The notes beneath the pieces are model-generated. The model saw only the letters and a program-made list of their open reading frames with translations. It was not told where the DNA came from and did not search any database. 11,361 nucleotides of DNA from an uncultured Bacillaceae bacterium (GTDB lineage: Bacteria; Bacillota; Bacilli; Bacillales; Alkalibacillaceae): positions 1-11,361 of the forward strand of contig CALKAL010000132.1 in the NCBI GenBank assembly GCA_937983065.1, in the 5' to 3' direction. The position numbers and the translations under genes are program-made. Of the stretch, positions 1-7,321 are shown piece by piece. Position 1 is the stretch's first letter. Every line of letters starts with the position of its first letter.

Positions 1-2857
1 CTCGGCCACGTCCGCGGCGGTCTTCCTCTTCTTCCTCGTCTTCTTTTTCCGCAACGTTTCCATAAACAACTGCATCAGCATTTCCCGATTCGTTTCCATA
101 AAGGTCAACGGCACGAACGGTGTAAATATGATTATTCGCTCTTAATCGAAGTGACGTTTCTTTTGTTGAGTCGACTAATTCAAATTCGTCATCCTCAAAC
201 TGTTTCATATAAACCCGGTAGCCAATGACAAGGCCATCATTCACTTCAGACCAAGTTAATTCATTACCTGAAACTCTTAAATTACTCGGTGAAGAAGGTG
301 GACCATTATCATCTGGGACATCAGTTTCAGGAACTTTTAAATTACTCCACGTTTCATTATTTGGAAGTAATCGACTTAAATCATCGATATCGTCCCAGCC
401 CATTTCTTGTAAAAACTCAGGCCGTAAGAAATAACCTTCTTCTACAAATTCATCTGGTGTAGAAGGAAGTGCTTCATATACTTTATCATCAATTTCAATA
501 TATTTCCCATCAATGACACTATTATCTCTTTCGGTTGGCACGTAATCGACATTAAATAAATCGGTTGCTACTAAGCCGAGTCTCTCACAGGCTTCGCTCG
601 GTAACAGTCCAGAAATTTGACAATAGCTTCGAGAAACAATACCACCTGGGCTCTCATGTCTACTCTCAGGTGTGATAAGTTCTGGATCAATTTCCGCAGC
701 CGCATTGACTAGTTGGGCCCAATAGCCAACATTTCGATTACTATACCCGAGACTACAATCGGAACAGTTGTTAAGACTCATGTAATTTAGTTCCCAAGTT
801 GCTAAAGGAAGACCAGTTCCATCAACATCGTATTCATCATAACCGTACCATGTACCGATTGTAACATTTGGATTTGTTGCGACAAACCACGCATCATGCC
901 AATATTGGGAAGTACCAGTTTTAGCTGCCCAATCGACACTCGGATTATTTAATACTTGTCTTGCATAGGTGGCAGTACCCGTTGATAAAACATCACGCAT
1001 CATATCGATTGTTAAGTAAGCCGTTTGAGGTGAAAACACTTCAACCTCTTCTGTTTCATGCTCGTAAATGACATTACCATCACGATCAAATATTTTATCT
1101 ATCATGTACGGTTCTTTAAAAACACCGCCATTCGCAAAGGTCGTAAAGGCCCCGACATTTTCTTCAACAGTCATATATCTTGGTCCCAAAATCATTGAAG
1201 GAACATTCGCATCTGCTCCAAACACATTTGGGTTTAATCCCATTTTAACTAAATATTCATGGGGCTGTACACCACGTCTTAAAATTTCGTATGAGAGCCT
1301 AGCCGCTGGAATGTTATCTGAACGAGCTAGAGCGACCCTTGCACTCTCAATGCCGCGTTCTTGACCTGAAACATAGTTACTCGGTGACCACGGTTTATCA
1401 ACCATCTCTGTTGCTGTAAATTCAACGTCTAATAGTGGTGATCCTGGTTGAATAATACCAAGTTCCATCGCTGGCGCATATCCAAAGAGTGGCTTCATCG
1501 TACTTCCATTAGGTCGAACATGATAAGTTGCATGGTTAATTTGACTACGACTGTAATCCCGTCCACCGACAAAAGCGATGATTGCCCCAGTTTGATTTTC
1601 AATTAAACTTGCCCCAGCTTCAACAGGCATTTCTTTTTGATATTCTTCACCCGTATCTGGATCAATTCGTGTTACATATTTAGTCGGTTGGAAATGATTA
1701 TATTCTGCTGTTACTTCTTGAAAAGCATCGTAAATATCTTTATCAATCGTCGTATGAATTTGGTAGCCTTGTTGGCGTAATTCACGACGAGCTAAAAAGC
1801 GATAATCATCATAAAGTATTCGGTCTTCTCGAATATCTTCCTCCGAATAACCATCCTCTTCATACATCATTTTCATTAAAATATCGACGGCGCGTCTTTC
1901 AACTTCTTCCGTTAGAAACGGATAATCACTAAATGTAGACTCCTTTTTATCAGTTAAGTTCGCAATGACATCATAGCGTTTTGCTTCTTCATATGTTTGT
2001 TCATCAATAAACTCTTGCTCTAACATCCGATTTAAAACCGTATTCATCCGTTCTAATCCAGCTTCCAAGCCTTCCTCGGATTTTAATTCCCCACCATTAC
2101 TAAATGGAGTGTAAGCAAACGGACTTTGAGGTAAACCAGCGATATAGGCAGCTTGTGCGACGTTTAAATCCTTTGCATCAACATCAAATAAACCTTGCGC
2201 TGCTGCTTGAACTCCTGCGATATTCCTTCCAGACGAATCTCTACCAAAAGGAACGACATTTAAATAAGCTTCTAAAATTTCTTCCTTCTCAAAGAAATTT
2301 TCAAGTCTAAGAGCAATTAAAATCTCTTGGGCTTTACGTTCAAAGGAAACTTGATTCGTTAACATTTGGTTTTTAATTAATTGTTGGGTTAATGTACTTC
2401 CACCCGTTTGCACATTAGCATTCGTAAATTCTTGAAACAAGGCACGCATTATCGCTTTAGGGACAATTCCTTCATGCTCCCAAAAATATTCATCTTCAAC
2501 AGCGATAATCGCATTGATGACGTTATCTGATACATCATCTAACGTTATTTCATGACGGTGAAGTTCACTCGGTAATTCCCCAAGTAGGACGTTATCACGA
2601 AAATAGACATGAGATGTTTCCTCATAATTATAAATATGTCTAGCCATCTCATCTTTATCCTCAACTTGGATATCTTGTGCGAGGGACGCGAAATAACCGA
2701 TTCCAAGTCCGCCAAAGAAAAACATCGCAACTAATCCGACGATAATAAAAAATAAAACAATGTGCCAGAATACATCTAAAGTAATTCGCGTTGTAGATAA
2801 AAATTTACCTTGCTGAAAAGATTCTAACCATTTATGTTTTGAATCATTCTTCCCCAT
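1..2857 (-). CDS. Class A penicillin-binding protein (PBP1A-like transglycosylase/transpeptidase) with FN3 tail, C-terminus cut by window edge
   Basis: Bifunctional peptidoglycan synthase acting outside the membrane: it polymerises lipid II glycan strands and cross-links the stem peptides. ATG at 2857-2855 is preceded by AGGAGGG (2866-2872) with 8 nt spacing. The frame is open for 952 residues to the left edge, with no stop in view. A short cytoplasmic N-terminus is followed by one membrane segment (about 29-57). The GT51 transglycosylase domain shows EDEYFWEHEG (E121, presumed catalytic), GGSTLTQQLIKN and RKAQE...ILEAYLN. The penicillin-binding transpeptidase domain has all three motifs: S452-T-M-K455, S513-D-N515 and K646-T-G-T649. 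A fibronectin type III-like domain (about 850-930) follows, then a run of Glu/Asp and an Arg/Gly-rich segment at the window edge. It is divergent from tyrS. Family is certain. The exact paralogue is not, so no gene symbol is given. Confidence 0.95.
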   Translation of the reverse strand, partial: MGKNDSKHKWLESFQQGKFLSTTRITLDVFWHIVLFFIIVGLVAMFFFGGLGIGYFASLAQDIQVEDKDEMARHIYNYEETSHVYFRDNVLLGELPSELHRHEITLDDVSDNVINAIIAVEDEYFWEHEGIVPKAIMRALFQEFTNANVQTGGSTLTQQLIKNQMLTNQVSFERKAQEILIALRLENFFEKEEILEAYLNVVPFGRDSSGRNIAGVQAAAQGLFDVDAKDLNVAQAAYIAGLPQSPFAYTPFSNGGELKSEEGLEAGLERMNTVLNRMLEQEFIDEQTYEEAKRYDVIANLTDKKESTFSDYPFLTEEVERRAVDILMKMMYEEDGYSEEDIREDRILYDDYRFLARRELRQQGYQIHTTIDKDIYDAFQEVTAEYNHFQPTKYVTRIDPDTGEEYQKEMPVEAGASLIENQTGAIIAFVGGRDYSRSQINHATYHVRPNGSTMKPLFGYAPAMELGIIQPGSPLLDVEFTATEMVDKPWSPSNYVSGQERGIESARVALARSDNIPAARLSYEILRRGVQPHEYLVKMGLNPNVFGADANVPSMILGPRYMTVEENVGAFTTFANGGVFKEPYMIDKIFDRDGNVIYEHETEEVEVFSPQTAYLTIDMMRDVLSTGTATYARQVLNNPSVDWAAKTGTSQYWHDAWFVATNPNVTIGTWYGYDEYDVDGTGLPLATWELNYMSLNNCSDCSLGYSNRNVGYWAQLVNAAAEIDPELITPESRHESPGGIVSRSYCQISGLLPSEACERLGLVATDLFNVDYVPTERDNSVIDGKYIEIDDKVYEALPSTPDEFVEEGYFLRPEFLQEMGWDDIDDLSRLLPNNETWSNLKVPETDVPDDNGPPSSPSNLRVSGNELTWSEVNDGLVIGYRVYMKQFEDDEFELVDSTKETSLRLRANNHIYTVRAVDLYGNESGNADAVVYGNVAEKEDEEEEEDRRGRGR

Positions 2858-2887
2858 AATAAAAACCCTCCTAAAAATATCTTATAT

Positions 2888-2918
2888 ATTATAGCACAAA
2901 TCTATTAAAAGAGACCAA
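2888..2918 (-). promoter_or_regulatory. Probable sigma-A promoter of the PBP gene (extended -10)
   Basis: On the minus strand a perfect TATAAT lies at 2893-2888, preceded by TGC (2896-2894), which makes an extended -10. The best -35 match is TTGGTC at 2918-2913 with a long 19 nt spacer, so the extended -10 probably carries the promoter. The start site would fall about 25 nt upstream of the ATG, giving a short leader containing the AGGAGGG site. Confidence 0.6.
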
Positions 2919-2934
2919 GCCTATCACTTAATTT

Positions 2935-2963
2935 TTGTTGCTTTTTTTCGCATTATGTGATAA
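2935..2963 (+). promoter_or_regulatory. Probable sigma-A promoter of tyrS
   Basis: TTGTTG (2935-2940) and TGATAA (2958-2963) are separated by exactly 17 nt and sit just upstream of the T-box leader. The expected start near 2970 would place the whole leader in the transcript. It lies back to back with the PBP promoter, about 20 nt away. Each box has two mismatches to consensus. Confidence 0.45.
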
Positions 2964-2984
2964 AAATAAAGCAAACTAAAGTAA

Positions 2985-3216
2985 ATAATATGTTGCTATG
3001 AACAGCTGAAGTAAATATATACCCGCTACTTAAGAGAGCTGATGGTTGGTGTGAATCAGTGTAAGGTGTATGTTGAATTACGGCTCGGAGCATCTCTCAC
3101 ATCGAGAGCGGATTTTTTCCGTTATTAATTGAAGTGGTAATCTAACTTTATGATTACAACTAGGGTGGTAACACGGTCCCTCGTCCCTAATCGGATGGGG
3201 GCTTTTTTATTTTTTT
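2985..3216 (+). promoter_or_regulatory. Tyrosine-specific T-box riboswitch in the tyrS leader
   Basis: The leader senses uncharged tRNA-Tyr by codon-anticodon pairing and by the tRNA acceptor end, and then prevents termination before tyrS. Stem I spans about 2990-3093. AAGTA (3009-3013) is the 5' side of the specifier loop. Above it is a 10 bp helix, 3014-3023 with 3065-3074. The apical part carries the usual AGAGAGC...GGTTGGTG...GAATC pattern (3033-3058). The 3' side of the specifier loop reads GAATTAC, with the Tyr codon TAC at 3079-3081. A small hairpin follows at 3094-3108. The antiterminator region has a GTAATC/GATTAC helix (3137-3142, 3152-3157) and the T-box AGGGTGGTAACACGG (3162-3176), whose TGGT can pair with the ACCA end of tRNA-Tyr. 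The terminator is at 3178-3216. The helices were paired by eye, not by folding software. Confidence 0.93.
3178..3216 (+). terminator. Conditional terminator of the tyrS T-box
   Basis: A 9 bp stem pairs 3178-3186 with 3193-3201 (including two G-T wobbles) around a 6 nt loop, and is followed by TTTTTTATTTTTTT. The left arm follows directly on the T-box sequence, so it competes with the antiterminator. The T tract ends at the first base of the tyrS ribosome binding site. Confidence 0.85.
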
Positions 3217-3232
3217 GGAGGAGGATAAAAAT

Positions 3233-4498
3233 ATGAGTTTACTTCATGAATTAAAAGAAAGAGGATTAGTAAATCAAATTACTGATGAAGAAGGATTAGA
3301 AAAAAATTTAAACGAAAATAAAATAACATTATATTGTGGCTTTGATCCAACAGCGGACAGTCTTCATGTCGGTCATTTAGTGCCACTGTTAATGTTAAGA
3401 CGTTTCCAAAACGAAGGTCATCGTCCAGTCGCTTTAGTCGGTGGAGGGACGGGTTTAATTGGAGATCCGAGCTTTCGAAATGAAGAAAGACAATTAAATG
3501 ACGAATCCGTCGTAAAAGATTGGAGCGATCAATTAAAAAACCAAATTTCTAAATTTATCGATTTTGATCGGGAAGAAAATCCAGCACAAATTGTGAACAA
3601 CTATGAATGGCTATCAACAATGAGTGCCATTGAATTGTTAAGAGATGTCGGTAAACATTTTAGTGTGAATTATATGCTTGCTAAAGAATCCGTTGAAGCA
3701 CGAATTGAACATGGAATTTCCTTCACTGAGTTTTCGTATATTTTATTACAATCATTAGATTTTTTACGCCTGTACAAAAATGAAAATTGTACGTTGCAAA
3801 TTGGTGGAAGTGATCAGTGGGGTAATATTACAGCTGGTTTAGAATTGATTAGACGAGCGCATCAAGGAGAAGAAGCGAAAGCATTTGGCTTAACGGTTCC
3901 ACTTATTACGAAAGCTGATGGTACGAAATTCGGTAAAACAGCAGGTGGAGCTCTCTGGTTAGATCCTAAAAAGACGACCCCTTATGAATTTTACCAATAC
4001 TGGATCAACACCGATGATCGGGATGTCATTAAATTTTTAAAATACTTTACGTTTTTATCATTAGACGAAATTGACAAATTAGAAGAAGAAGTAGAAAAAC
4101 GCCCTGAACAGAGAAAAGCACAACAAGCATTAGCGGAAGAATTAACGACATTAGTCCATGGTGAAGAAGCATTAAATCAAGCAATCCGTATTTCCGAAGC
4201 GCTCTTCAGTGGAGATATTAAATCGTTAAATAAAGAAGAAATTGAAGCAGGATTTAAAGATGTCCCCTCACATACATTAACCGAAGAAGAAAAACCGCTC
4301 GTTGATTTATTAGTTGAAGCTAATATTTCATCATCAAAACGTCAAGCACGTGAAGACATTAAAAACGGAGCGATTTATATTAATGGGGATAGACAAGATG
4401 ATTTAAGTTATGTCGTTGATGAAAAAGATAAAATAGGTGGGGAATTTACAGTTATTCGCCGCGGTAAGAAGAGATATTTCTTAATTCGTTATAGCTAA
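3233..4498 (+). CDS. tyrS: Tyrosyl-tRNA synthetase
   Basis: Cytoplasmic class I synthetase that attaches tyrosine to tRNA-Tyr using ATP. I choose ATG 3233 (421 residues): GGAGGAGG at 3217-3224 is 8 nt upstream, whereas the in-frame TTG at 3215 overlaps that site. The signature H45-V-G-H48 and the KMSKS equivalent K232-F-G-K-T236 are present. Residues lining the tyrosine pocket in the Geobacillus stearothermophilus enzyme are found at the same numbers: Y34, D78, Y169, Q173, D176. The motif GGSDQWGN follows at 191-198. A C-terminal S4-like RNA-binding domain occupies about 353-420. Length is normal for the family (about 420). Transcription is controlled by the T-box leader. It is convergent with motS across a shared terminator. 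Confidence 0.98.
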   Translation: MSLLHELKERGLVNQITDEEGLEKNLNENKITLYCGFDPTADSLHVGHLVPLLMLRRFQNEGHRPVALVGGGTGLIGDPSFRNEERQLNDESVVKDWSDQLKNQISKFIDFDREENPAQIVNNYEWLSTMSAIELLRDVGKHFSVNYMLAKESVEARIEHGISFTEFSYILLQSLDFLRLYKNENCTLQIGGSDQWGNITAGLELIRRAHQGEEAKAFGLTVPLITKADGTKFGKTAGGALWLDPKKTTPYEFYQYWINTDDRDVIKFLKYFTFLSLDEIDKLEEEVEKRPEQRKAQQALAEELTTLVHGEEALNQAIRISEALFSGDIKSLNKEEIEAGFKDVPSHTLTEEEKPLVDLLVEANISSSKRQAREDIKNGAIYINGDRQDDLSYVVDEKDKIGGEFTVIRRGKKRYFLIRYS

Positions 4499-4500
4499 TA

Positions 4501-4550
4501 AAAAAAGCTTAAACTTGGATTCATCATATAAACCAAGTTTAAGCTTTTCT
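4501..4550. terminator. Bidirectional rho-independent terminator between tyrS and motS
   Basis: A perfect 16 bp inverted repeat (4503-4518 with 4533-4548) surrounds a 14 nt loop. On the plus strand it is followed only by a short T tract (TTTTCT), for tyrS. On the minus strand it is followed by TTTTTT, for the motS end of the aroA-ccpA-motPS run. It lies 4 nt after the tyrS stop and about 25 nt beyond the motS stop. Confidence 0.9.
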
Positions 4551-4574
4551 ATGACAACCGCATTAAATTAATAG

Positions 4575-5363
4575 TTATTCCATTTCCTGTGCATCTAAAA
4601 TGACAATTTCAACTCGGCGGTTTTTTTGCCAATTATCAGGTCCGTCATTTTCAGCAATCGGTCTCGTATCTGAAAATCCGACTGCTTGAAATCGGGCTGG
4701 CTCTAATTGTAAATCCTCAATAAAATATCTAACAACACTACTCGCTCGTGCTGTACTTAATTCCCAGTTTGATGGATATTGGAACGTATTAATTGGCCTA
4801 CTATCCGTATGACCTTCAACTTTCACGTAATTGTTAATATTATTTAATAATGTACCTACCTTATCTAAAAATGGAATCGCTTCATCAATAATTTCCGCTC
4901 GGGCCGACTCAAATAGAACCCGCTCTTGTAAGATGAGTACAACTCCCCTGTCTGTACGATTTGCTGTGATGACATTCGAGAGGTCGTTTTGTTCTAAGTA
5001 TCTTTCTATTTCTTCGAGTAAACCTTTTAGTTCGTCTATATCCGCATAGCCGCCTGCGTCTTCCACATCATCTCCATCATCCCCTAGCTCGTCTTCTTCA
5101 TTATACTTTGAAGCAGGTAAATCTGCCGTATCATCACCTTCACCAACATTGACCGAATAATCTAAAGGAACGGCAGATGGAAAGAAATCAAAAATTGTCC
5201 GCTCCTGATAAGATTCCGCTACAGCTCTAAATTTCTCAGCATCAATTTGTGATATTGAAAATAGCAAAATAAAGAAAACCAATATTAGAGTAACCATATC
5301 AGAATATGTAACCATCCATCTAGGTGCACCTTGATTCTTTTTATTTAATTTTCTAAGCCTCAT
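4575..5363 (-). CDS. motS: Flagellar stator protein MotS (MotB family, sodium type)
   Basis: Peptidoglycan-anchored stator subunit which, with MotP, forms an ion channel that drives the flagellar motor. It has 262 residues. A short basic N-terminus leads into one membrane segment (about 16-38) starting WMVTYSD; D22 is the presumed ion-binding aspartate. The 'LVFFILLFSISQID' run after it resembles Bacillus MotS rather than MotB as I remember them. A plug/linker follows and includes an acidic stretch: 16 of 36 residues at 75-110 are Asp or Glu. The OmpA-like peptidoglycan-binding domain (about 140-258) shows EGHTDSRP (183-190), NWELSTARA (199-207) and NRRVEI (249-254). Its start overlaps the end of motP by 11 nt, which suggests translational coupling. 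Sodium specificity is inferred from family and neighbourhood. Confidence 0.93.
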   Translation of the reverse strand: MRLRKLNKKNQGAPRWMVTYSDMVTLILVFFILLFSISQIDAEKFRAVAESYQERTIFDFFPSAVPLDYSVNVGEGDDTADLPASKYNEEDELGDDGDDVEDAGGYADIDELKGLLEEIERYLEQNDLSNVITANRTDRGVVLILQERVLFESARAEIIDEAIPFLDKVGTLLNNINNYVKVEGHTDSRPINTFQYPSNWELSTARASSVVRYFIEDLQLEPARFQAVGFSDTRPIAENDGPDNWQKNRRVEIVILDAQEME

Positions 5364-6174
5364 TGATTGTCTCTCCTACAACTTGTTCTTCCTCATCAAC
5401 TAGCTCTTTAAGGTGATTATCTGGTAAAAATGCACTTAATTTTTCTTCTAAAATTTTAGGGTTTTGACCCGATTGAACGCCAATAACGCCCTCAATGATT
5501 ACCTTTTTTATGAATACTTCTTCTTCTGTTATATTTTGTAATTTCCCTGCTAATGGAAGAAAAACAAGGTTCGCTAAAATCATCCCATAAAATGTCGTGA
5601 GTAGTGCTACGGCCATCGCTGGTCCAATCGTTTCAGGAGAGTCTAAGTTGTTTAACATGAGGACTAAGCCAATTAATGTTCCAACCATTCCCCAAGCAGG
5701 TGCGAATTCCCCAGCCTTTTGAAATATAGCCCTTCCTTTTTCATGGCGCTCTTCCGTCGCTGCAATTTCCGCGTTCAGAATGTCGTTGATTACTTCTGGC
5801 TCTATTCCGTCAATAGCTAAATAAATACCTTTTTTTATAAAAGGATCCTCGGTGTCTTCGATTTCACTCTCTAACGCTAAAAGTCCTTCTCGACGTGCTT
5901 TCTCAGATAAAGAGATAAATAATTTAATTAATTCCTTTAAATTATGGTCTGTTTTATAAAAAGCTGCTTTTAATACTTTTGCACTCAATTTTATTTCTTC
6001 AAAATTAAAATTAATTAATAATGCCCCTGCCAAACCACCTAAAACAATTAAAATTGAAGATATTTGAATAAAAGTTGAAAAACCATCTGTTCCGCTTTCA
6101 ATATAAATCCCGAAAATAATAATGGTTGCACCGAGCATGATCCCGATTGGCGTTAAAATATCTCTTTTTTTCAT
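5353..6174 (-). CDS. motP: Flagellar stator protein MotP (MotA family, sodium type)
   Basis: Membrane subunit of the MotPS stator; it turns sodium flow into torque on the rotor. It has 273 residues and four membrane segments, at about 8-25, 34-54, 159-178 and 183-208. The cytoplasmic loop between segments 2 and 3 carries SEKARREGLLALE (90-102), the conserved charged patch thought to touch FliG. The MotA signature is clear: KAGEFAPAWGMVGTLIGLV, then GPAMAVALLTTFYGMILANL, with channel prolines P159 and P185. The start ATG (6174-6172) has a modest AGAGG only 3 nt upstream, so initiation may be weak. It follows ccpA after 44 nt and overlaps motS, matching the ccpA-motP-motS operon of B. subtilis. 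Confidence 0.94.
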   Translation of the reverse strand: MKKRDILTPIGIMLGATIIIFGIYIESGTDGFSTFIQISSILIVLGGLAGALLINFNFEEIKLSAKVLKAAFYKTDHNLKELIKLFISLSEKARREGLLALESEIEDTEDPFIKKGIYLAIDGIEPEVINDILNAEIAATEERHEKGRAIFQKAGEFAPAWGMVGTLIGLVLMLNNLDSPETIGPAMAVALLTTFYGMILANLVFLPLAGKLQNITEEEVFIKKVIIEGVIGVQSGQNPKILEEKLSAFLPDNHLKELVDEEEQVVGETINEA

Positions 6175-6197
6175 CTGCCTCTCACCCTACTTATCAT

Positions 6198-6217
6198 TTA
6201 AATATCTTTATATTTAA
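6198..6217 (-). promoter_or_regulatory. Stem-loop in the ccpA-motP gap
   Basis: A perfect 8 bp inverted repeat (6198-6205 with 6210-6217) surrounds a 4 nt loop, starting just after the ccpA stop codon. The stem is A/T only and no T tract follows, so it is not a normal intrinsic terminator. In B. subtilis a stem-loop in this same gap lowers motPS transcription. The same role here is an inference from position alone. Confidence 0.5.
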
Positions 6218-6218
6218 T

Positions 6219-7226
6219 TTATCGGTTTAAATTAGTTTTTGTTGAATTTCTAGATATTAATCGATGCGGTAAAACGACTTGATCATCTTCAATCTCTTCT
6301 TTTTTGAGTAACTTCGTCAATAAACGCATCGAAACAGCACCGATATCATACATTGGTTGAACAACCGTCGTTAAAGTTGGGCGAACCATAATTGAAAGAC
6401 GTGTATTATCAAAGCCGACAACTGATAAATCTTCTGGTACGTTTAATCCTTCATCTTGGGCACCGTGAATAACACCTAAAGCCATTTCATCTGAAGAGGC
6501 AACAATGGCTGTCGGTTTTGAATGTAACTGATTAAAATGTTCAAAGGCTTCTAAACCACTTCGATAATTGTCATCGCCTTCGTATATATAAGTTTCATCG
6601 TGCTCAATATTATATTTTGCGAGTCCATCAATATAGCCTTGTTTTTTAAGGACATCGGCACTTGAGCGGCTACTTGCTACATAACCTATTTTCTCATGTC
6701 CTTGATCAACTAAAGCATCAATGACGTCACGAATGGCTACATAATAATCAATATTGACTGAAGGAATATTTTTATCTTCATTTAATGTCGCTGCTAAAAC
6801 GACAGGTACATTAGAACGATTAAAGGCATTAACATGATCATCATCAATCGTTCCTCCGATAAAAATAACGCCATCAACTTGTTTTTCTAACATATTTTCA
6901 AACAGGTCAAGCTCTTTCGTCTTTTTCTGATCGGAGCTACTTAGTATAATATGATATTTATACATCGTTGCAATATCTTCTATACCTCGAGCTAATTCCG
7001 CAAAAAATACATTAGAAATATCAGGGATAACTACGCCGACTGATGTCGTTTTTCTACTCGCAAGTCCACGAGCAACGGCATTTGGCCTAAAATCTAATTC
7101 TTCAATGGCATCTAATACTTTTTTTCTCGTGGCAGGTTTAACGTTCGTGTTTCCGTTTATAACCCGGGAAACAGTTGCCATCGATACATTTGCTTTTTTC
7201 GCTACATCGTAAATTGTAACACTCAT
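6219..7226 (-). CDS. ccpA: Catabolite control protein A (LacI family regulator)
   Basis: Global carbon regulator of Firmicutes; bound to HPr-Ser46-P it binds cre sites and represses or activates carbon genes. I choose the ATG at 7226-7224 (335 residues) because GAGGG (7237-7233) lies 6 nt upstream; an in-frame TTG at 7232 would touch that site. B. subtilis CcpA is about 334 residues. The helix-turn-helix (2-24) reads VAKKANVSMATVSRVINGN in its core, followed by the hinge helix NAVARGLAS (49-57) with the minor-groove leucine L55. The ligand/corepressor domain carries ARGIEDIATMYKY, KQVDGV, SSDEMALG and GFDNTRLS...RPTLTTVVQP, all close to Bacillus CcpA from memory. It lies between aroA and motP in one direction, with its own candidate promoter. 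Confidence 0.97.
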   Translation of the reverse strand: MSVTIYDVAKKANVSMATVSRVINGNTNVKPATRKKVLDAIEELDFRPNAVARGLASRKTTSVGVVIPDISNVFFAELARGIEDIATMYKYHIILSSSDQKKTKELDLFENMLEKQVDGVIFIGGTIDDDHVNAFNRSNVPVVLAATLNEDKNIPSVNIDYYVAIRDVIDALVDQGHEKIGYVASSRSSADVLKKQGYIDGLAKYNIEHDETYIYEGDDNYRSGLEAFEHFNQLHSKPTAIVASSDEMALGVIHGAQDEGLNVPEDLSVVGFDNTRLSIMVRPTLTTVVQPMYDIGAVSMRLLTKLLKKEEIEDDQVVLPHRLISRNSTKTNLNR

Positions 7227-7269
7227 TTTCAACCCTCATTTCAAAGGAAAAACTCTATTAATATAAGTA

Positions 7270-7298
7270 AGCATACGATATAATGGGACAGCATTCAA
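7270..7298 (-). promoter_or_regulatory. Probable ccpA promoter in the aroA-ccpA gap
   Basis: On the minus strand TTGAAT (7298-7293) and TATGCT (7275-7270) are 17 nt apart. The start would fall about 40 nt upstream of the ccpA ATG. No terminator is visible between aroA and this promoter, so ccpA may also be read from upstream. No convincing cre site is visible around it. Confidence 0.5.
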
Positions 7299-7321
7299 CA
7301 AATAATAGATACATATTAGCG

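Noticed and set aside
225..2310. Plus-strand open frames at 225-434, 1068-1364 and 2104-2310
   Set aside because: They lie antisense inside the intact PBP gene, have no recognisable domains and read like reversed coding sequence.
2545..2730. Minus-strand open frame of 61 codons
   Set aside because: It lies in another frame of the PBP membrane and transglycosylase region, whose own frame is open and carries the motifs.
3215..3232. In-frame TTG start for tyrS, adding six residues
   Set aside because: The codon overlaps the GGAGGAGG ribosome binding site, and the ATG at 3233 gives tyrosine-pocket residues that match reference numbering exactly.
4831..5049. Plus-strand open frame opposite motS, and another opposite aroA (7371-7628)
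   Set aside because: Both are shadows of well-supported minus-strand genes.
7227..7232. In-frame TTG start for ccpA, adding two residues
   Set aside because: It directly abuts GAGGG, leaving no spacer. The ATG at 7226 has a 6 nt spacer and fits the family length.
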